Shown: positions 9,312-25,432, counted from the stretch's first letter. The stretch: 64,000 bases of DNA from DATBLE01 sp963841405 (GCA_963841405.1 CAWJCM010000011.1:62001-126000), one strand, 5' to 3'. Program-made: numbers and translations. Notes: generated by a model not told the origin, from the letters alone.

Positions 9312-10463
9312 GTGCCCGAGTGCTCAATCTGCCGCCGGCAGTTCGACGACCGGTTCAAGGTGTTCGTTCCGCCGCATCCCGAGCCGTTCGACTCGATCGA
9401 GTGCGCGCAGAAGGCAGCCGCGATCTGGGGAGTCGACGCCGCGGCACTGACGCCGGTCGTGCTGCCAGCCGTCGATGTGACCCCCGCCCCTCCGGTTTCC
9501 CGCCCGGCGGCCGCCGCCCAGAAGAAGGGCCTGGCGGCGCTCGCGGCGCTCGCCCTCGTCCCCGGCCAGGCTGCGCTCGCCGGCGGCGTCGGGCTGGCCG
9601 CGGCGGGAACCGCTGCATCGATCTATCTGAGCGTCAAGCCCCCGGGGCATTCCACGAGATCGGAGACTGCCGGACCGGCTGTCCCGCAGATCGCCGCCCC
9701 CGCCGCACCGAGGCCAGCGCCTCGACCCGGGGCGCCGCCGACGAAGCCCGCTCCTGTCGCTGCCGCGTCCCCGGCCAAGCGGCCGCCCGACGCCGCCGCC
9801 CGGCGCCTCGTCGTCACCCACCACACGCGTTCCGTCGCGTCCCCGAGCCCGGCTTCCGGCGTCGTCGCGACCCATCCGTCGCCGAGTTCCTCTGCCTCGG
9901 CGAGCAGCGGCACCCAGTTCGTGTCGCGGACGACTCCCGCGACGAGCCCCGCGTCCACATCGGCTCCCGCGCCGGCGTCGAAGCCTCAGGTGACTCCGAA
10001 GCCCCAGGCGACGCCCAAGCCCAGCGCGACGCCCAAGCCCAAGCCCAAGCCGAAGCCCAAGCCGACGCCGGCGCCCGCGCCGACTCCCACTCCGCTCCCG
10101 CAGACGCCTACGACGGCGACCACTCCGACGGCCAACCCGACCGACCCGACGCCGACCGGCACCGCCACCCGCACGCTCGCCGCGGTCGACCAGGCAGTCA
10201 ACGAGACAAACACGCCCCCGACCACCGGGCCGAACGGGCCTGGGCCGGAGCCGCAGCCACAACCCGAGCCCAATCCGCGCCCCCCCACTCCGCCGATCAG
10301 CAACCCCCAGCACTACGAGGGCGCCCAGTGTGGCGGCGGTGGCAGCGAGCAGGCCTCGAATCCGGGGCATACCTGGAGCGATTCCGACCACAGTCACCAC
10401 TGGCAGGCCGGCGGCGACGGTGACCATGGTGAGCACGGGAACTCAGGCGGTCACGGCGATTGA
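9312..10463 (+). CDS. Pro-rich membrane protein with N-terminal zinc site and His-rich tail
   Basis: Family function is not known to me. Residues 1-40 carry a CSIC ... IEC pattern (MPECSICRRQFDDRF, then FDSIECAQKAA) typical of a small zinc-binding fold. A hydrophobic segment (~residues 74-107) is a likely membrane helix. The middle is Pro/Ala/Thr-rich with a PKPKPKPKPT run, probably a wall-spanning stalk. The last ~45 residues are Gly/His/Asp-rich (GHTWSDSDHSHHW, GDHGEHG). The stop at 10461-10463 is probably premature. Skipping one base there continues the same composition (GDHSDHSDHGHH) to a stop at 10504-10506, so a single-base insertion is likely. Divergent from rpsL; no SD, probably leaderless. 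Confidence 0.7.
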   Translation: MPECSICRRQFDDRFKVFVPPHPEPFDSIECAQKAAAIWGVDAAALTPVVLPAVDVTPAPPVSRPAAAAQKKGLAALAALALVPGQAALAGGVGLAAAGTAASIYLSVKPPGHSTRSETAGPAVPQIAAPAAPRPAPRPGAPPTKPAPVAAASPAKRPPDAAARRLVVTHHTRSVASPSPASGVVATHPSPSSSASASSGTQFVSRTTPATSPASTSAPAPASKPQVTPKPQATPKPSATPKPKPKPKPKPTPAPAPTPTPLPQTPTTATTPTANPTDPTPTGTATRTLAAVDQAVNETNTPPTTGPNGPGPEPQPQPEPNPRPPTPPISNPQHYEGAQCGGGGSEQASNPGHTWSDSDHSHHWQAGGDGDHGEHGNSGGHGD

Positions 10464-10530
10464 TTGGGGCGACCACAGTGACCACAGTGACCACGGCCAC
10501 CACTGAGCCGGCCGGCGCCGAAGCTCGCCG

Positions 10531-11634
10531 CTAGGACGACCCGCTCGACTCTTCCGGCTCGTCCGCGGCGGTCATGACGCGGCCCTTGCCGGCGCGCTTC
10601 GCCCGGTAGAGCGCCTGGTCGACTCGGCGGAAGAGCGAGGTCGCGTCGTCATCGCGCTGGAGCTCCGCCATCCCGGCCGAGATCTGCAGGCTGGGTATCC
10701 GGCCGATCGGTTGCCCCTGGATCGCCAGCTGGAGGCGCCGGAAGAAGAGGTCGGTGTCCTCGAGCGACGACTCCGGGAGGATGACGGCGAACTCGTCGCC
10801 TCCGACCCGGCAGGGGATGTCCGCTCCGCGCACCACGAGACGAAGGCGCTGCGCGACCTCCGCGAGGACCGAGTCCCCTCCGAGGTGACCGATCTCTTCG
10901 TTGATCGCCTTGAAGTCGTCGAGGTCGAAGAAGAGCATCGCGAGGCGGCGGTCGTAGCGATGCGCCCGCTTCACCTCGTGCGCGAGGGTCTCGTGGAAAT
11001 AGCGGCGGTTGTGCAGTCCCGTCAGCGGGTCGCGAACCGCCAGCTCATGCAGCTCGCGGAACTGGCGGGCGTTCTCGATCGCCCTGCCGGCCGCGAGTGC
11101 CAGCTCCTCGAGCGTCGCGAGGGTCTCGTCGCCGGGCTCTTCCGCGGCGCGCCGCCAGAAGATTCCCAGCGTCCCGGTCGGCGACCCCGGCTCGGCCGAG
11201 AGCGGCAGGAGCACGCCGAGCTGGACGGCGTTGGCGGAAATCGTCTCGCCCGGGAACCGGTACCGAACGGTGAGCGCCCGCGAGCGGCTCTCCGCCGGCC
11301 AACTCCCGAGCAGCGGGAGGGCCTCGTCGGAGGTCAGGTTCATGGCCTTCACGATCGGGGGCTCGCCTTTCCCCCACAGCGCGACGGCGGAGGCGTCGCC
11401 GTTCGCGAGCTGCGCGGCCCCCTGGAGCACGCGGGACAGGAGCTCGTCCAGGTCGAGCGTCTCGGAGAGCGCGGAGAGCTGCCGTGCCCAGCGAAGCTCG
11501 AGCTGAGCCTGTTTGAGCTCGTCGGCGCCGTCCGCACGCCGAGGGCTGCCGAGCGCGCGGCGCCGCTGGCCGACCACGACGACGACGAGCACGCCCACCA
11601 AGGCGGCGGCGAGAGCGATGATCAGTGCCGTCAT
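10531..11634 (-). CDS. membrane-anchored GAF-GGDEF diguanylate cyclase
   Basis: Predicted to make cyclic di-GMP from two GTP. Order: N-terminal transmembrane helix (residues ~3-22), linker helix, GAF-like sensor (~45-190), then GGDEF domain (~200-355). The catalytic motif is intact (RVGGDEFAVILP). An inhibitory I-site (RGAD) lies exactly five residues before GGDEF, so product inhibition is expected. Also present: DPLTGLHNRRYF and FFDLDDFKAINE. It stands alone downstream of rpoC with a separate promoter region. A link to control of the pili encoded further right is plausible but unproven. Confidence 0.9.
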   Translation of the reverse strand: MTALIIALAAALVGVLVVVVVGQRRRALGSPRRADGADELKQAQLELRWARQLSALSETLDLDELLSRVLQGAAQLANGDASAVALWGKGEPPIVKAMNLTSDEALPLLGSWPAESRSRALTVRYRFPGETISANAVQLGVLLPLSAEPGSPTGTLGIFWRRAAEEPGDETLATLEELALAAGRAIENARQFRELHELAVRDPLTGLHNRRYFHETLAHEVKRAHRYDRRLAMLFFDLDDFKAINEEIGHLGGDSVLAEVAQRLRLVVRGADIPCRVGGDEFAVILPESSLEDTDLFFRRLQLAIQGQPIGRIPSLQISAGMAELQRDDDATSLFRRVDQALYRAKRAGKGRVMTAADEPEESSGSS

Positions 11635-11968
11635 GCCGGTTCTGGCCCTGCACCTTCCATGTCGCGCAGGGCCGGACGCGCGCTAGCGCGCCGATCTCCT
11701 CAGGCCATGGTTGGACGTATTCGCGAAACGCGCGGGCCGCAAGCTGGTCCTCTCTCCCAGCAGGCCGGAACTGCACCTGCAAGTCAAACCGTACCCAGGA
11801 CACGGCGCCGGTCAAGAGGAACCGGCGCCCGCTACCGCCGCACAGCCGACCTGCGGCCGCAGCCCGAACGGTCACTCGGGTGCGAGCGTGGTCGGGAGGG
11901 GGGTTCGTGGGGGGAACGGCCGGTTCCCCCCACGAGAGCGAGCCCGCGGCCGCAGGCCGGGGCGAGCG
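11635..11968. other. intergenic region with stop-linked repeat A (copy 1)
   Basis: The 334-bp gap between the rpoC stop and the GGDEF gene holds no credible gene. Its rpoC-proximal end carries repeat A copy 1: a palindrome at 11906-11934 (CGTGGGGGGAAC ... GTTCCCCCCACG), followed toward rpoC by GAGAGCGAG and, next to the stop, GCGAGCGT. A GC-rich insertion separates the two flanks in this copy. The rest presumably holds the rpoC 3' end signal and the promoter of the cyclase gene; I see no clear -35/-10 pair. Confidence 0.6.
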
Positions 11969-16579
<4,611 letters not shown>

Positions 16580-16588
<9 letters not shown>

Positions 16589-16617
16589 TCTTCACCTCCC
16601 GTGAAAGAGTGATCGAT
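16580..16617 (-). promoter_or_regulatory. rpoC start-site hairpin (SD in loop, start codon in stem)
   Basis: Arms 16580-16595 and 16601-16617 pair over 16 positions with one bulged base. On the mRNA strand the 5-nt loop is GGGAG, part of the SD, and the GTG start codon (16588-16586) lies in the 3' arm. Folding would block initiation, so rpoC translation may depend on ribosomes arriving from rpoB or on a binding factor. Confidence 0.65.
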
Positions 16618-16689
16618 GTGTGCAGTCTCTCGAGCTGCCAATTCTGTGTTCCTTTCCCTTTGCACTTCCGCTGGGTTACCAGACTTCAC

Positions 16690-16718
16690 TCGAGGAATGA
16701 GCGGAGCTCATTCCTCGA
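16690..16718. promoter_or_regulatory. rpoB 3' hairpin with duplicated gene terminus
   Basis: A 13-bp perfect stem (16690-16702 with 16706-16718) and a 3-nt loop follow the rpoB stop. The 3'-most rpoB codons (GTCGAGGAATGA on the coding strand) are directly repeated right after the stop. That second copy forms one arm of the hairpin. This is the rpoB-rpoC junction. Confidence 0.55.
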
Positions 16719-16721
16719 CCA

Positions 16722-20306
<3,585 letters not shown>

Positions 20307-20606
20307 GTGGAAACTTCCTCCCTTAGAGATGTCTACTGCTGCGGCGGTCGGGCGAACAGATGGGGCGCGAACCTTGCAGGATACCGAATACCCACGCCCC
20401 TGGGCAAGGGAAATCGGCTCCCGCGAAAGAGATAACGACCCGCTGGCCGGGTCTATTCCGGAGTGTAGCGCCGCTGTCCGGCCGATGTGGTCTTGCTTTA
20501 CCCGTCAGGCTCTCCCCCTCTCCGCCTTTCTCTCTCCGTGAGCGGGGGATGACGCCAGCGGGGTGAAGCCGCCGGCGCCACGGCCTAATCGCCGGTACAC
20601 GAGGAC
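20307..20606. other. rpoB upstream region without genes
   Basis: 300 bp between rpoB and a plus-strand pseudogene. It contains the predicted rpoB promoter (20378-20407), a small GACCCG/CGGGTC hairpin near 20437, and the TTG-start SD. I see no further coding potential. Confidence 0.5.
20378..20407 (-). promoter_or_regulatory. predicted rpoBC promoter
   Basis: Minus-strand TTGCCC (20407-20402) and TATCCT (20383-20378) are 18 nt apart, ~72 nt upstream of the rpoB TTG. A separate rpoBC promoter is expected because an unrelated pseudogene now separates rplL from rpoB. Weak match, moderate support. Confidence 0.4.
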
Positions 20607-21681
20607 ATGGAGATGTGCCGACGGCGAGCGAGGCGGAGCGCCTCGAGGAGCTCCCTCGCGGCCGTGGAGCTCTGGAACGACGCCGAGCCGTTCGCCGCGA
20701 TCACCGCGGTCCTCCGCGACCGGGACGCCCGCCTGGTCACGCTGACCGGCGCGGGCGGCACCGGCAAGACCCGTGTGGCGCTGGCGGTGGCGGCCGAGCT
20801 CGAGCCCGAGCTCCGGGACGGCGCGCTGTTCGTCGACCTGGCTCCCGTCTCGGACGCCGGGCTGGTCCTCTCGTCGATCGCGGAAGCTCTCGGCCTCCAG
20901 GCGGGAACACGGCCGCCGGGGGAGACGATCGTGGATCACCTGCGCTCGCGGCGGATGCTGCTCGTGCTCGACGACCTCGAGCAGCTGCTGCCGGCCGCGC
21001 CCACCGTCCGCGGCGACGCGCTTCGCCTGTTCGCAGCGCGCCCGGGCCGTCAACCGGGGCTTCGAGCTGGACGGGGAAGCTGCGCGCGGGACGGCCGCGT
21101 TCCGGGTCGGCGATCTCGACCTGGCGGTCCAGATGCTGCAGGAGAGCGCGGCCCGTTTCCGAGAGCTCGACGAGCCGGCTCGGCTGGCGATCGTGCTCCA
21201 GAACCTCGGTCATGTCGCCTCGGAGCGCGGCGACTACGACGAGGCGATCCGAGCGACGCAGGAGGCGCTCGAACTCGGCCAGGAGACCGGGTACAAGCCG
21301 AATGAGGCGATCACCCGCTACAACCTCGGCAGCTTCCTGTTCAAGGCGGGCCAGGCCGACGAAGCGATCTTCTGGCTGCAGGAGTGCCTCGCGCTGACGG
21401 TCGAGCTCGACTACAAGGAGGTCTCTGCCTACGCACTCGCGACCGTCGTGCAGATCCGCCTGCTGGAGGCCGACGCACCGGGGGCGGCACAGCTGTCAGG
21501 TGTGGCCGACGGCCTGCTGGCCGCTGCAGGTGTTTCCCTCCAGACCCACGAGCAGGAGGCTTTCGACCGGGCGAAGTCGTCTGCACGCAAAGCCCTCGGC
21601 GACGGCGCGTATGAGGCAGCGCACGAGCACGGCCGCCCGGAGCCGCTTCAGGAAGCGCTCGTGGAGGCTGGTCTGCTCTAG
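20607..21681 (+). pseudogene. remnant of an AfsR/LuxR-type NTPase-TPR regulator
   Basis: Two parts of one former protein are visible in different frames. The first (~20690-21000) has a P-loop (LVTLTGAGGTGKTRVALAVA) and Walker B (RRMLLVLDDLEQLLPAAP) of the STAND/NB-ARC-like ATPases found in large LuxR, cyclase and AfsR regulators. The second (~21030-21681) is a run of TPR repeats (LGHVASERGDYDEAIRATQEAL, then YNLGSFLFKAGQADEAIFWLQ). Normal family members have ~300-500 residues between these parts. Here the rest of the ATPase is gone and the frame is shifted near 21030. N-terminal effector or DNA-binding domains are also missing. It is inserted between rplL and rpoB, which are adjacent in most bacteria. 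Confidence 0.75.
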
Positions 21682-21754
21682 TCGATCGGCTGCTCGCCTC
21701 GATCGGCAGCAGGCGTCTCCCGGAGCTGCAACCGGCCTGAGCACAGTCTGGGCC

Positions 21755-21790
21755 AACGGCAGTGACAGGCTCAAGCCTGTCACTGCCGTT
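21755..21790. terminator. 17-bp hairpin between rplL and the convergent pseudogene (repeat C copy 1)
   Basis: Perfect 17-bp stem with a 2-nt CA loop (core AGTGACAGGCT/AGCCTGTCACT) midway between the converging ends of rplL and the pseudogene. A bidirectional terminator position, but without T-tracts. The core GACAGGCT...AGCCTGTC recurs twice at 56955-57032, so it may be a dispersed repeat rather than a dedicated terminator. Confidence 0.6.
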
Positions 21791-21809
21791 CGTTCGAGCC
21801 GCGCCTCCG

Positions 21810-22196
21810 CTACTTGATCTCGACGCCGGCGCCGGCCTCTTCGAGCTGCGCCTTGATCGAGTCGGCCTCCTCGCGGTTCACGCCCTCCTTGACCGGAGCG
21901 GGGGCGCCGTCGACGAGGTCCTTGGCCTCCTTCAGGCCGAGGCCGGTGATCGCGCGGACGACCTTGATCACCTGGATCTTCTTGTCGCCGGCGCTCGCGA
22001 GCACCACGTCGAACGAGGTCTGCTCCTCGCCGCCGGCACCGTCGCCGCCCGCTGTCGGCGCAGCGGCCGCGACCGCGACCGGGGCGGCGGCGCTGATGCC
22101 CCACTCGTCCTCGATCTTCTTCTTCAGGTCGACCAGCTCGAGGACCGTCATCTTCCCGAGCTCGTCGAACACCTTGTCAACACCAGTGGCTGCCAC
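21810..22196 (-). CDS. rplL: 50S ribosomal protein L7/L12
   Basis: Stalk protein that recruits translational GTPases. The 128-aa protein shows the N-terminal dimerisation region (VFDELGKMTVLELVDLKKKIEDEWG), an Ala-rich hinge, and the C-terminal domain with KIQVIKVVRAITGLGLKEAKDLVDGAP. The GTG start at 22196 overlaps the rplJ stop by one base (TAGTG), the usual coupling that sets L10:L12 stoichiometry. Last gene before the inserted pseudogene. Confidence 0.97.
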   Translation of the reverse strand: MAATGVDKVFDELGKMTVLELVDLKKKIEDEWGISAAAPVAVAAAAPTAGGDGAGGEEQTSFDVVLASAGDKKIQVIKVVRAITGLGLKEAKDLVDGAPAPVKEGVNREEADSIKAQLEEAGAGVEIK

Positions 22197-22915
22197 TATT
22201 TCGCTCCTTCCTCTGGACTCGGCTGCTTGGTCGTAGCCTCGTCTGTCGCCGGGGCTGCGCCCGTCGTTTCATCTGTAACTGGCTCTTCGCCCTCGGATTC
22301 GCCGGCGACGGGATCTTCACTTGCTTCCGACTCCTCCGAGGTTTCTGCAGAAGCTTCGGCCTCGGCGGCCGCGGCTTCGCCCGTGTCTCCTTGCTCTTTC
22401 AGCTGCTCGATGCGGGCGTCGATCAGGCCCAGCAGGTCGCGCACCGGCGCGCTGATCAGTCCGGCGACCGTCGTCAGCGGTGCGGTGATGGCGCCGAGCA
22501 CCTGGCTGCGCAGGACCTCGACCGTCGGCAGCGTCGCGAGGTTCTGGACGTCGGCCTCGCCGATCGGGTTGCCGTCGAGGATGCCGCCGCGGATCGACAG
22601 GATCCGGGTCGCCCTGGCGGCGTCGGACAGCGCCTTCGCGACGGCGACCATGTCGCCGTCGGCCTCGATGAAGGCGATCGCCGTCGGACCCTCGAGCATG
22701 GCGAGCAGCGCTTCCGCGCCGGCCGCCTCGGCCGCTCGCTTCGTCAGCGTGTTCTTCACGACCGTGAAGCGCGCGCCCTGCTCGATCACCTTCGTGCGCA
22801 GCTCGTCGATCTCCGTGACCGACAGGCCGCGGTAGTCGGCGACGAAGAGCGTCGGCGTCGTCTTCAGGCGCTCGGTCAGCTCCTCGACGATCCGTTCCTT
22901 GTCTGCTTTCAACAT
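22196..22915 (-). CDS. rplJ: 50S ribosomal protein L10 with acidic C-terminal tail
   Basis: L10 anchors L7/L12 to 23S rRNA and with L12 represses its own operon in many bacteria. The core (residues ~1-175; MLKADKERIVEELTERLKTTPTLFVADYRGLSV, then GARFTVVKNTLTKRA) is normal. It is followed by ~60 residues of Glu/Ser/Ala/Thr ending SPEEGAK, absent from most L10s. The ATG at 22915 is preceded by a 9-bp hairpin over the SD and by a ~130-nt leader. Confidence 0.95.
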   Translation of the reverse strand: MLKADKERIVEELTERLKTTPTLFVADYRGLSVTEIDELRTKVIEQGARFTVVKNTLTKRAAEAAGAEALLAMLEGPTAIAFIEADGDMVAVAKALSDAARATRILSIRGGILDGNPIGEADVQNLATLPTVEVLRSQVLGAITAPLTTVAGLISAPVRDLLGLIDARIEQLKEQGDTGEAAAAEAEASAETSEESEASEDPVAGESEGEEPVTDETTGAAPATDEATTKQPSPEEGAK

Positions 22916-23048
22916 GCCATTCTCCTCCGGAGAATGGTTAGGGCGCCTTGCGGCGCCCGAACAATCGAGAAGCGGTCTCGTTGCTGGACACCTGCGCCGG
23001 ACTTCTGCCTGGGGCTGCCGGCGGTCTCTGGCGGCCTAACCCTGTCTG
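22916..23048 (-). ncRNA. putative L10 (rplJ) leader, autoregulatory
   Basis: The 133-nt rplA-rplJ spacer is where the L10 leader lies in many bacteria. On the minus strand it holds GGCCGCCAGAGACCGCC, a GGGCGCC-TTGC-GGCGCCC hairpin (22941-22958) and an SD-occluding hairpin (22917-22937). Position and architecture suggest L10-(L12) binding control. I could not score it against the Rfam L10_leader model. Confidence 0.4.
22917..22937 (-). promoter_or_regulatory. rplJ SD-occluding hairpin
   Basis: CCATTCTCC-GGA-GGAGAATGG, a perfect 9-bp stem with a 3-nt loop, ends one base before the rplJ ATG region. The SD (GGAGGAG) is split between the loop and the 3' arm. Same design as upstream of tuf and rpoC. 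Confidence 0.6.
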
Positions 23049-23807
23049 TCAGCCTGTAACTGTAGCCGCCTCCCTAGCGGAATCGGCGTCAGCCGATTCT
23101 GCTAGCTCTTCCGTGATGCCGCGGGTGAGCGTCGTATCGACGTGCACGCCCGGGCCCATCGTGGTCGCCAACGTGATCGTCCGGATGTAGCGGCCCTTCG
23201 CCGCCGACGGCTTCGCGCGGACGATCTCCTCGATCACGGTTGCGTAGTTCTCCAGGAGCTGGCGCTCGTCGAAGCTCTTCTTGCCGATCGGCAGGTGGAC
23301 GTTCGCGCCGCGGTCCGTGCGGTACTCGAGCTTGCCCGCCTTCGACTCCTGCACGGCCTTCGCGACGTCCATCGTCACCGTGCCGGTCTTCGGGTTCGGC
23401 ATCTTCCCGCGCGGACCGAGGATGCGACCCAGCTTGCCGACCGTGCCCATCAGGTCCGGCGTGGCGATCGCGACGTCGAAGTCGTCGAAGCCGCCCTCGA
23501 TCCTTGCGGCCAGGTCGGCGGCGCCGACCACGTCCGCGCCGGCCGCCTCGGCCTCCTTCGCCTTCTCGCCTTCGGCGAAGACGGCGACGCGCAGCTCCTT
23601 GCCGGTTCCGTGCGGCAGCATCAGGGTGCCGCGCAGTTGCTGGTCGGCGTGGCGGACGTTCAGCCCGAGGCGGACGTGCGCCTCCACGGTCTCGTCGAAC
23701 TTCGGACCGTCCCAGCCCTTCAGCATCTTGATCGCCTCGAGCGGCGAGTACGCCTGCTCGCGGTCGATTGCCGAGCGCGCGTTGCGGTACTTCTTCCCGT
23801 GGCTCAT
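23049..23807 (-). CDS. rplA: 50S ribosomal protein L1
   Basis: L1 forms the mobile stalk near the E site and can repress its own operon. The 252-aa protein starts MSHGKKYRNARSAIDREQAYSP and contains GTVGKLGRILGPRGKMPNPKTGTVT, the L1 signature. It ends with an extended acidic/Ala tail whose codons form a 14-bp hairpin (23074-23105). Follows rplK as usual. Confidence 0.97.
   Translation of the reverse strand: MSHGKKYRNARSAIDREQAYSPLEAIKMLKGWDGPKFDETVEAHVRLGLNVRHADQQLRGTLMLPHGTGKELRVAVFAEGEKAKEAEAAGADVVGAADLAARIEGGFDDFDVAIATPDLMGTVGKLGRILGPRGKMPNPKTGTVTMDVAKAVQESKAGKLEYRTDRGANVHLPIGKKSFDERQLLENYATVIEEIVRAKPSAAKGRYIRTITLATTMGPGVHVDTTLTRGITEELAESADADSAREAATVTG
23074..23105. promoter_or_regulatory. 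hairpin in the 3' end of the rplA coding region
   Basis: CTAGCGGAATCGGC (23074-23087) pairs with GCCGATTCTGCTAG (23092-23105) with one mismatch and a 4-nt loop. It encodes LAESADADSAR of L1. Like the nusG-rplK hairpin it is bounded by CTAG and closes on a GC-rich inner stem. Confidence 0.5.
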
Positions 23808-23864
23808 CTATCTCGCTCCGGCGCCGGCAACGCCGGCACCTCCGCCGGGCTGAACACCTTCATC

Positions 23865-24290
23865 CTACGGCTCCACCTCGACGCCCATGGAGCGTGCGGT
23901 TCCCGCGATCACGAGCATCGCAGCCTCGACGTCTCGGGCGTTCAGATCCGGCATCTTCGTCTCGGCGATCTGGCGCACCTGGTCCTTGCGCAGCCGGCCG
24001 ACCTTGTCGCGGTTCGGCTCGGCTGAGCCCTTCTGGAGATTCAGCGCTTCCTTGATCAGCACCGCGGCGGGCGGCGTCTTCGTGATGAAGGTGAACGAGC
24101 GGTCCTCGTAGACCGTGATCTCGACCGGGATGATGCGGCCGTTCTCCTGCTGTGTCTGCGCATTGAAGGCCTTGCAGAACTCCATGATGTTCACGCCGTG
24201 CTGGCCGAGCGCGGGGCCGACCGGCGGCGCCGGGTTGGCCTGCCCGCCAGGGATCTGGAGCTTGATCAGTGTCAGAACTTTCTTTGCCAT
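23865..24290 (-). CDS. rplK: 50S ribosomal protein L11
   Basis: L11 forms the GTPase-associated centre and is needed for RelA activation. The 141-aa protein starts MAKKVLTLIKLQIPGGQANPAPP and contains LGQHGVNIMEFCKAFN and the RNA-binding C-terminal domain (KVGRLRKDQVRQIAETKMPDLNA). Start ATG 24290; longer readings run into nusG. Normal length. Confidence 0.97.
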   Translation of the reverse strand: MAKKVLTLIKLQIPGGQANPAPPVGPALGQHGVNIMEFCKAFNAQTQQENGRIIPVEITVYEDRSFTFITKTPPAAVLIKEALNLQKGSAEPNRDKVGRLRKDQVRQIAETKMPDLNARDVEAAMLVIAGTARSMGVEVEP

Positions 24291-24303
24291 GCGATTTGCC
24301 TTT

Positions 24304-24332
24304 CTAGCGAAACGGCGCAGCCGTTTGGCTAG
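24304..24332. promoter_or_regulatory. hairpin spanning the nusG stop codon
   Basis: CTAGCGAAACGGC (24304-24316) pairs with GCCGTTTGGCTAG (24320-24332) with one mismatch and a 3-nt loop. The nusG TAG (24331-24329) lies in the stem. It sits just upstream of rplK, so it may time or process the nusG-rplK message. Confidence 0.55.
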
Positions 24333-24859
24333 TCGATCTTCTTGACCTGGTCGAACCCGAGCTCGACCGGAACCTGACGCTCGAAGATGTCGACGAGCAC
24401 CTTCAGCTTCTGACCCTCGGGGTTGACCTCGACGATCTCGCCGTCGAAGTCGGAGAGCGGCCCGGAGGTTACCTTCACCGACTCGCCGAGCGTGAACTCG
24501 ACCTGCGTGCGCAGGCGCTCCCCGCTGGCGGCGCCCGTGTGCAGGATCCTGTCGACCTCGCCCTGCGAGAGCGGCACCGGCTTCGAGCCGGCCCCGACGA
24601 AGCCCGTCACGCCGGGCGTGTTCTTGACCACCATCCAGGCGTCGTCGTTCAGGTCCATGTTGACCAGGACGTAGCCCGGCAGGACGCGCTTCTCGGCTTG
24701 GACCTTCTGACCGTCCTTCGTCTCGATCACCTGCTCGGTCGGGACGACGACGCGGCGGAATCGGGTCTGCTGGTTCATCGAGTCGATCCGGTGCTCCAGA
24801 TTGGTCTTCACCTTGTTCTCGTGCCCGGAATAGGTGTTGATCACGTACCACTGGAACAT
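24329..24859 (-). CDS. nusG: transcription elongation/antitermination factor NusG
   Basis: NusG links RNA polymerase to Rho and to the lead ribosome. The 176-aa protein has the NGN domain (MFQWYVINTYSGHENKVKTNLEHRI, then RVLPGYVLVNMDLNDDAWMVVKNTPGV) and a C-terminal KOW domain (GESVKVTSGPLSDFDGEIVEVN). Start ATG 24859 with AAGGG upstream. A longer reading overlaps secE in another frame and is rejected. Operon with secE and rplK. Confidence 0.96.
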   Translation of the reverse strand: MFQWYVINTYSGHENKVKTNLEHRIDSMNQQTRFRRVVVPTEQVIETKDGQKVQAEKRVLPGYVLVNMDLNDDAWMVVKNTPGVTGFVGAGSKPVPLSQGEVDRILHTGAASGERLRTQVEFTLGESVKVTSGPLSDFDGEIVEVNPEGQKLKVLVDIFERQVPVELGFDQVKKID

Positions 24860-24870
24860 GTCTGTGGCCC

Positions 24871-25212
24871 TTACTGTCCGAGGAGGAGCTTGCTGACGAG
24901 CTTGTTGAAGATCAGATCGGCGAAGTAGAGGTACGTGCCCATGACCACGCAGGCGACGATCACGACCACGGTGCCCTGGATCAGGTGGTTCTGCGTGGGC
25001 CACTCGACCTTGCGGAGCTCGCCGATCGACTCGCGCACGAAGTTGCCGGCCCGGTTGCCGTCCGAACGGCTCGGGGCCGGGGCCGGGGCGGCCTTGACCG
25101 CGGGCACGGCTGCAGCCTGGCCGTCGGTCGCCCTGGCATTGTTGCCGCCCGCCATCGAGCGATCGCGCGCCTCGCGCCGCGCGCGCCGTTCCGCTCTCGT
25201 CTGGCGGGCCAT
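24871..25212 (-). CDS. secE: preprotein translocase subunit SecE
   Basis: SecE clamps SecY in the membrane. The 113-aa protein has an Arg/Ala/Pro-rich N-terminal extension (~55 residues), then the SecE signature FVRESIGELRKVEWPTQNHLIQGT and one transmembrane helix (VVVIVACVVMGTYLYFADLIF). Single-helix SecE is usual outside proteobacteria. It lies between rpmG and nusG, the standard order. Confidence 0.94.
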   Translation of the reverse strand: MARQTRAERRARREARDRSMAGGNNARATDGQAAAVPAVKAAPAPAPSRSDGNRAGNFVRESIGELRKVEWPTQNHLIQGTVVVIVACVVMGTYLYFADLIFNKLVSKLLLGQ

Positions 25213-25215
25213 GGG

Positions 25216-25380
25216 TTAGCGAGTCTCCCGGTGCGCCGTGTGGCGGCCGCACCAGCGGCAGTACTTCCGGAGCTCGACGCGGTCGGGCGTGTTCCGCTTC
25301 GACTTCTTCGACTCGTAGTTGCGCCGCTTGCACTCAACGCATGCCAAAGTGATTTTTTCTCTGACGCCGGTCTTTGCCAT
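25216..25380 (-). CDS. rpmG: 50S ribosomal protein L33
   Basis: Small 54-aa protein beginning MAKTGVREKITLACVECKRRNY and ending HTAHRETR. It keeps both zinc CxxC pairs (CVEC and CRWC), so it is the zinc-binding form of L33. ATG at 25380, stop TAA 25218-25216, three bases from secE. Its position before secE-nusG is typical. Confidence 0.95.
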   Translation of the reverse strand: MAKTGVREKITLACVECKRRNYESKKSKRNTPDRVELRKYCRWCGRHTAHRETR

Positions 25381-25432
25381 GGTTCTAGGGGATGCTGCCT
25401 TCTTTCTTCGTCCGGTGGATGGTGCGAGGAGG

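Noticed and set aside
9324..10436. Long minus-strand Arg/Gly-rich ORF opposite the Pro/His-rich gene
   Set aside because: Complement of Pro/Ala/Thr codons. No SD, no domain, and it would cross the str operon promoter side.
24860..25337. 118-residue minus-strand ORF overlapping secE and rpmG
   Set aside because: Ser/Arg-rich shadow. The frames of L33 and SecE are clear and consistent with conserved gene order.
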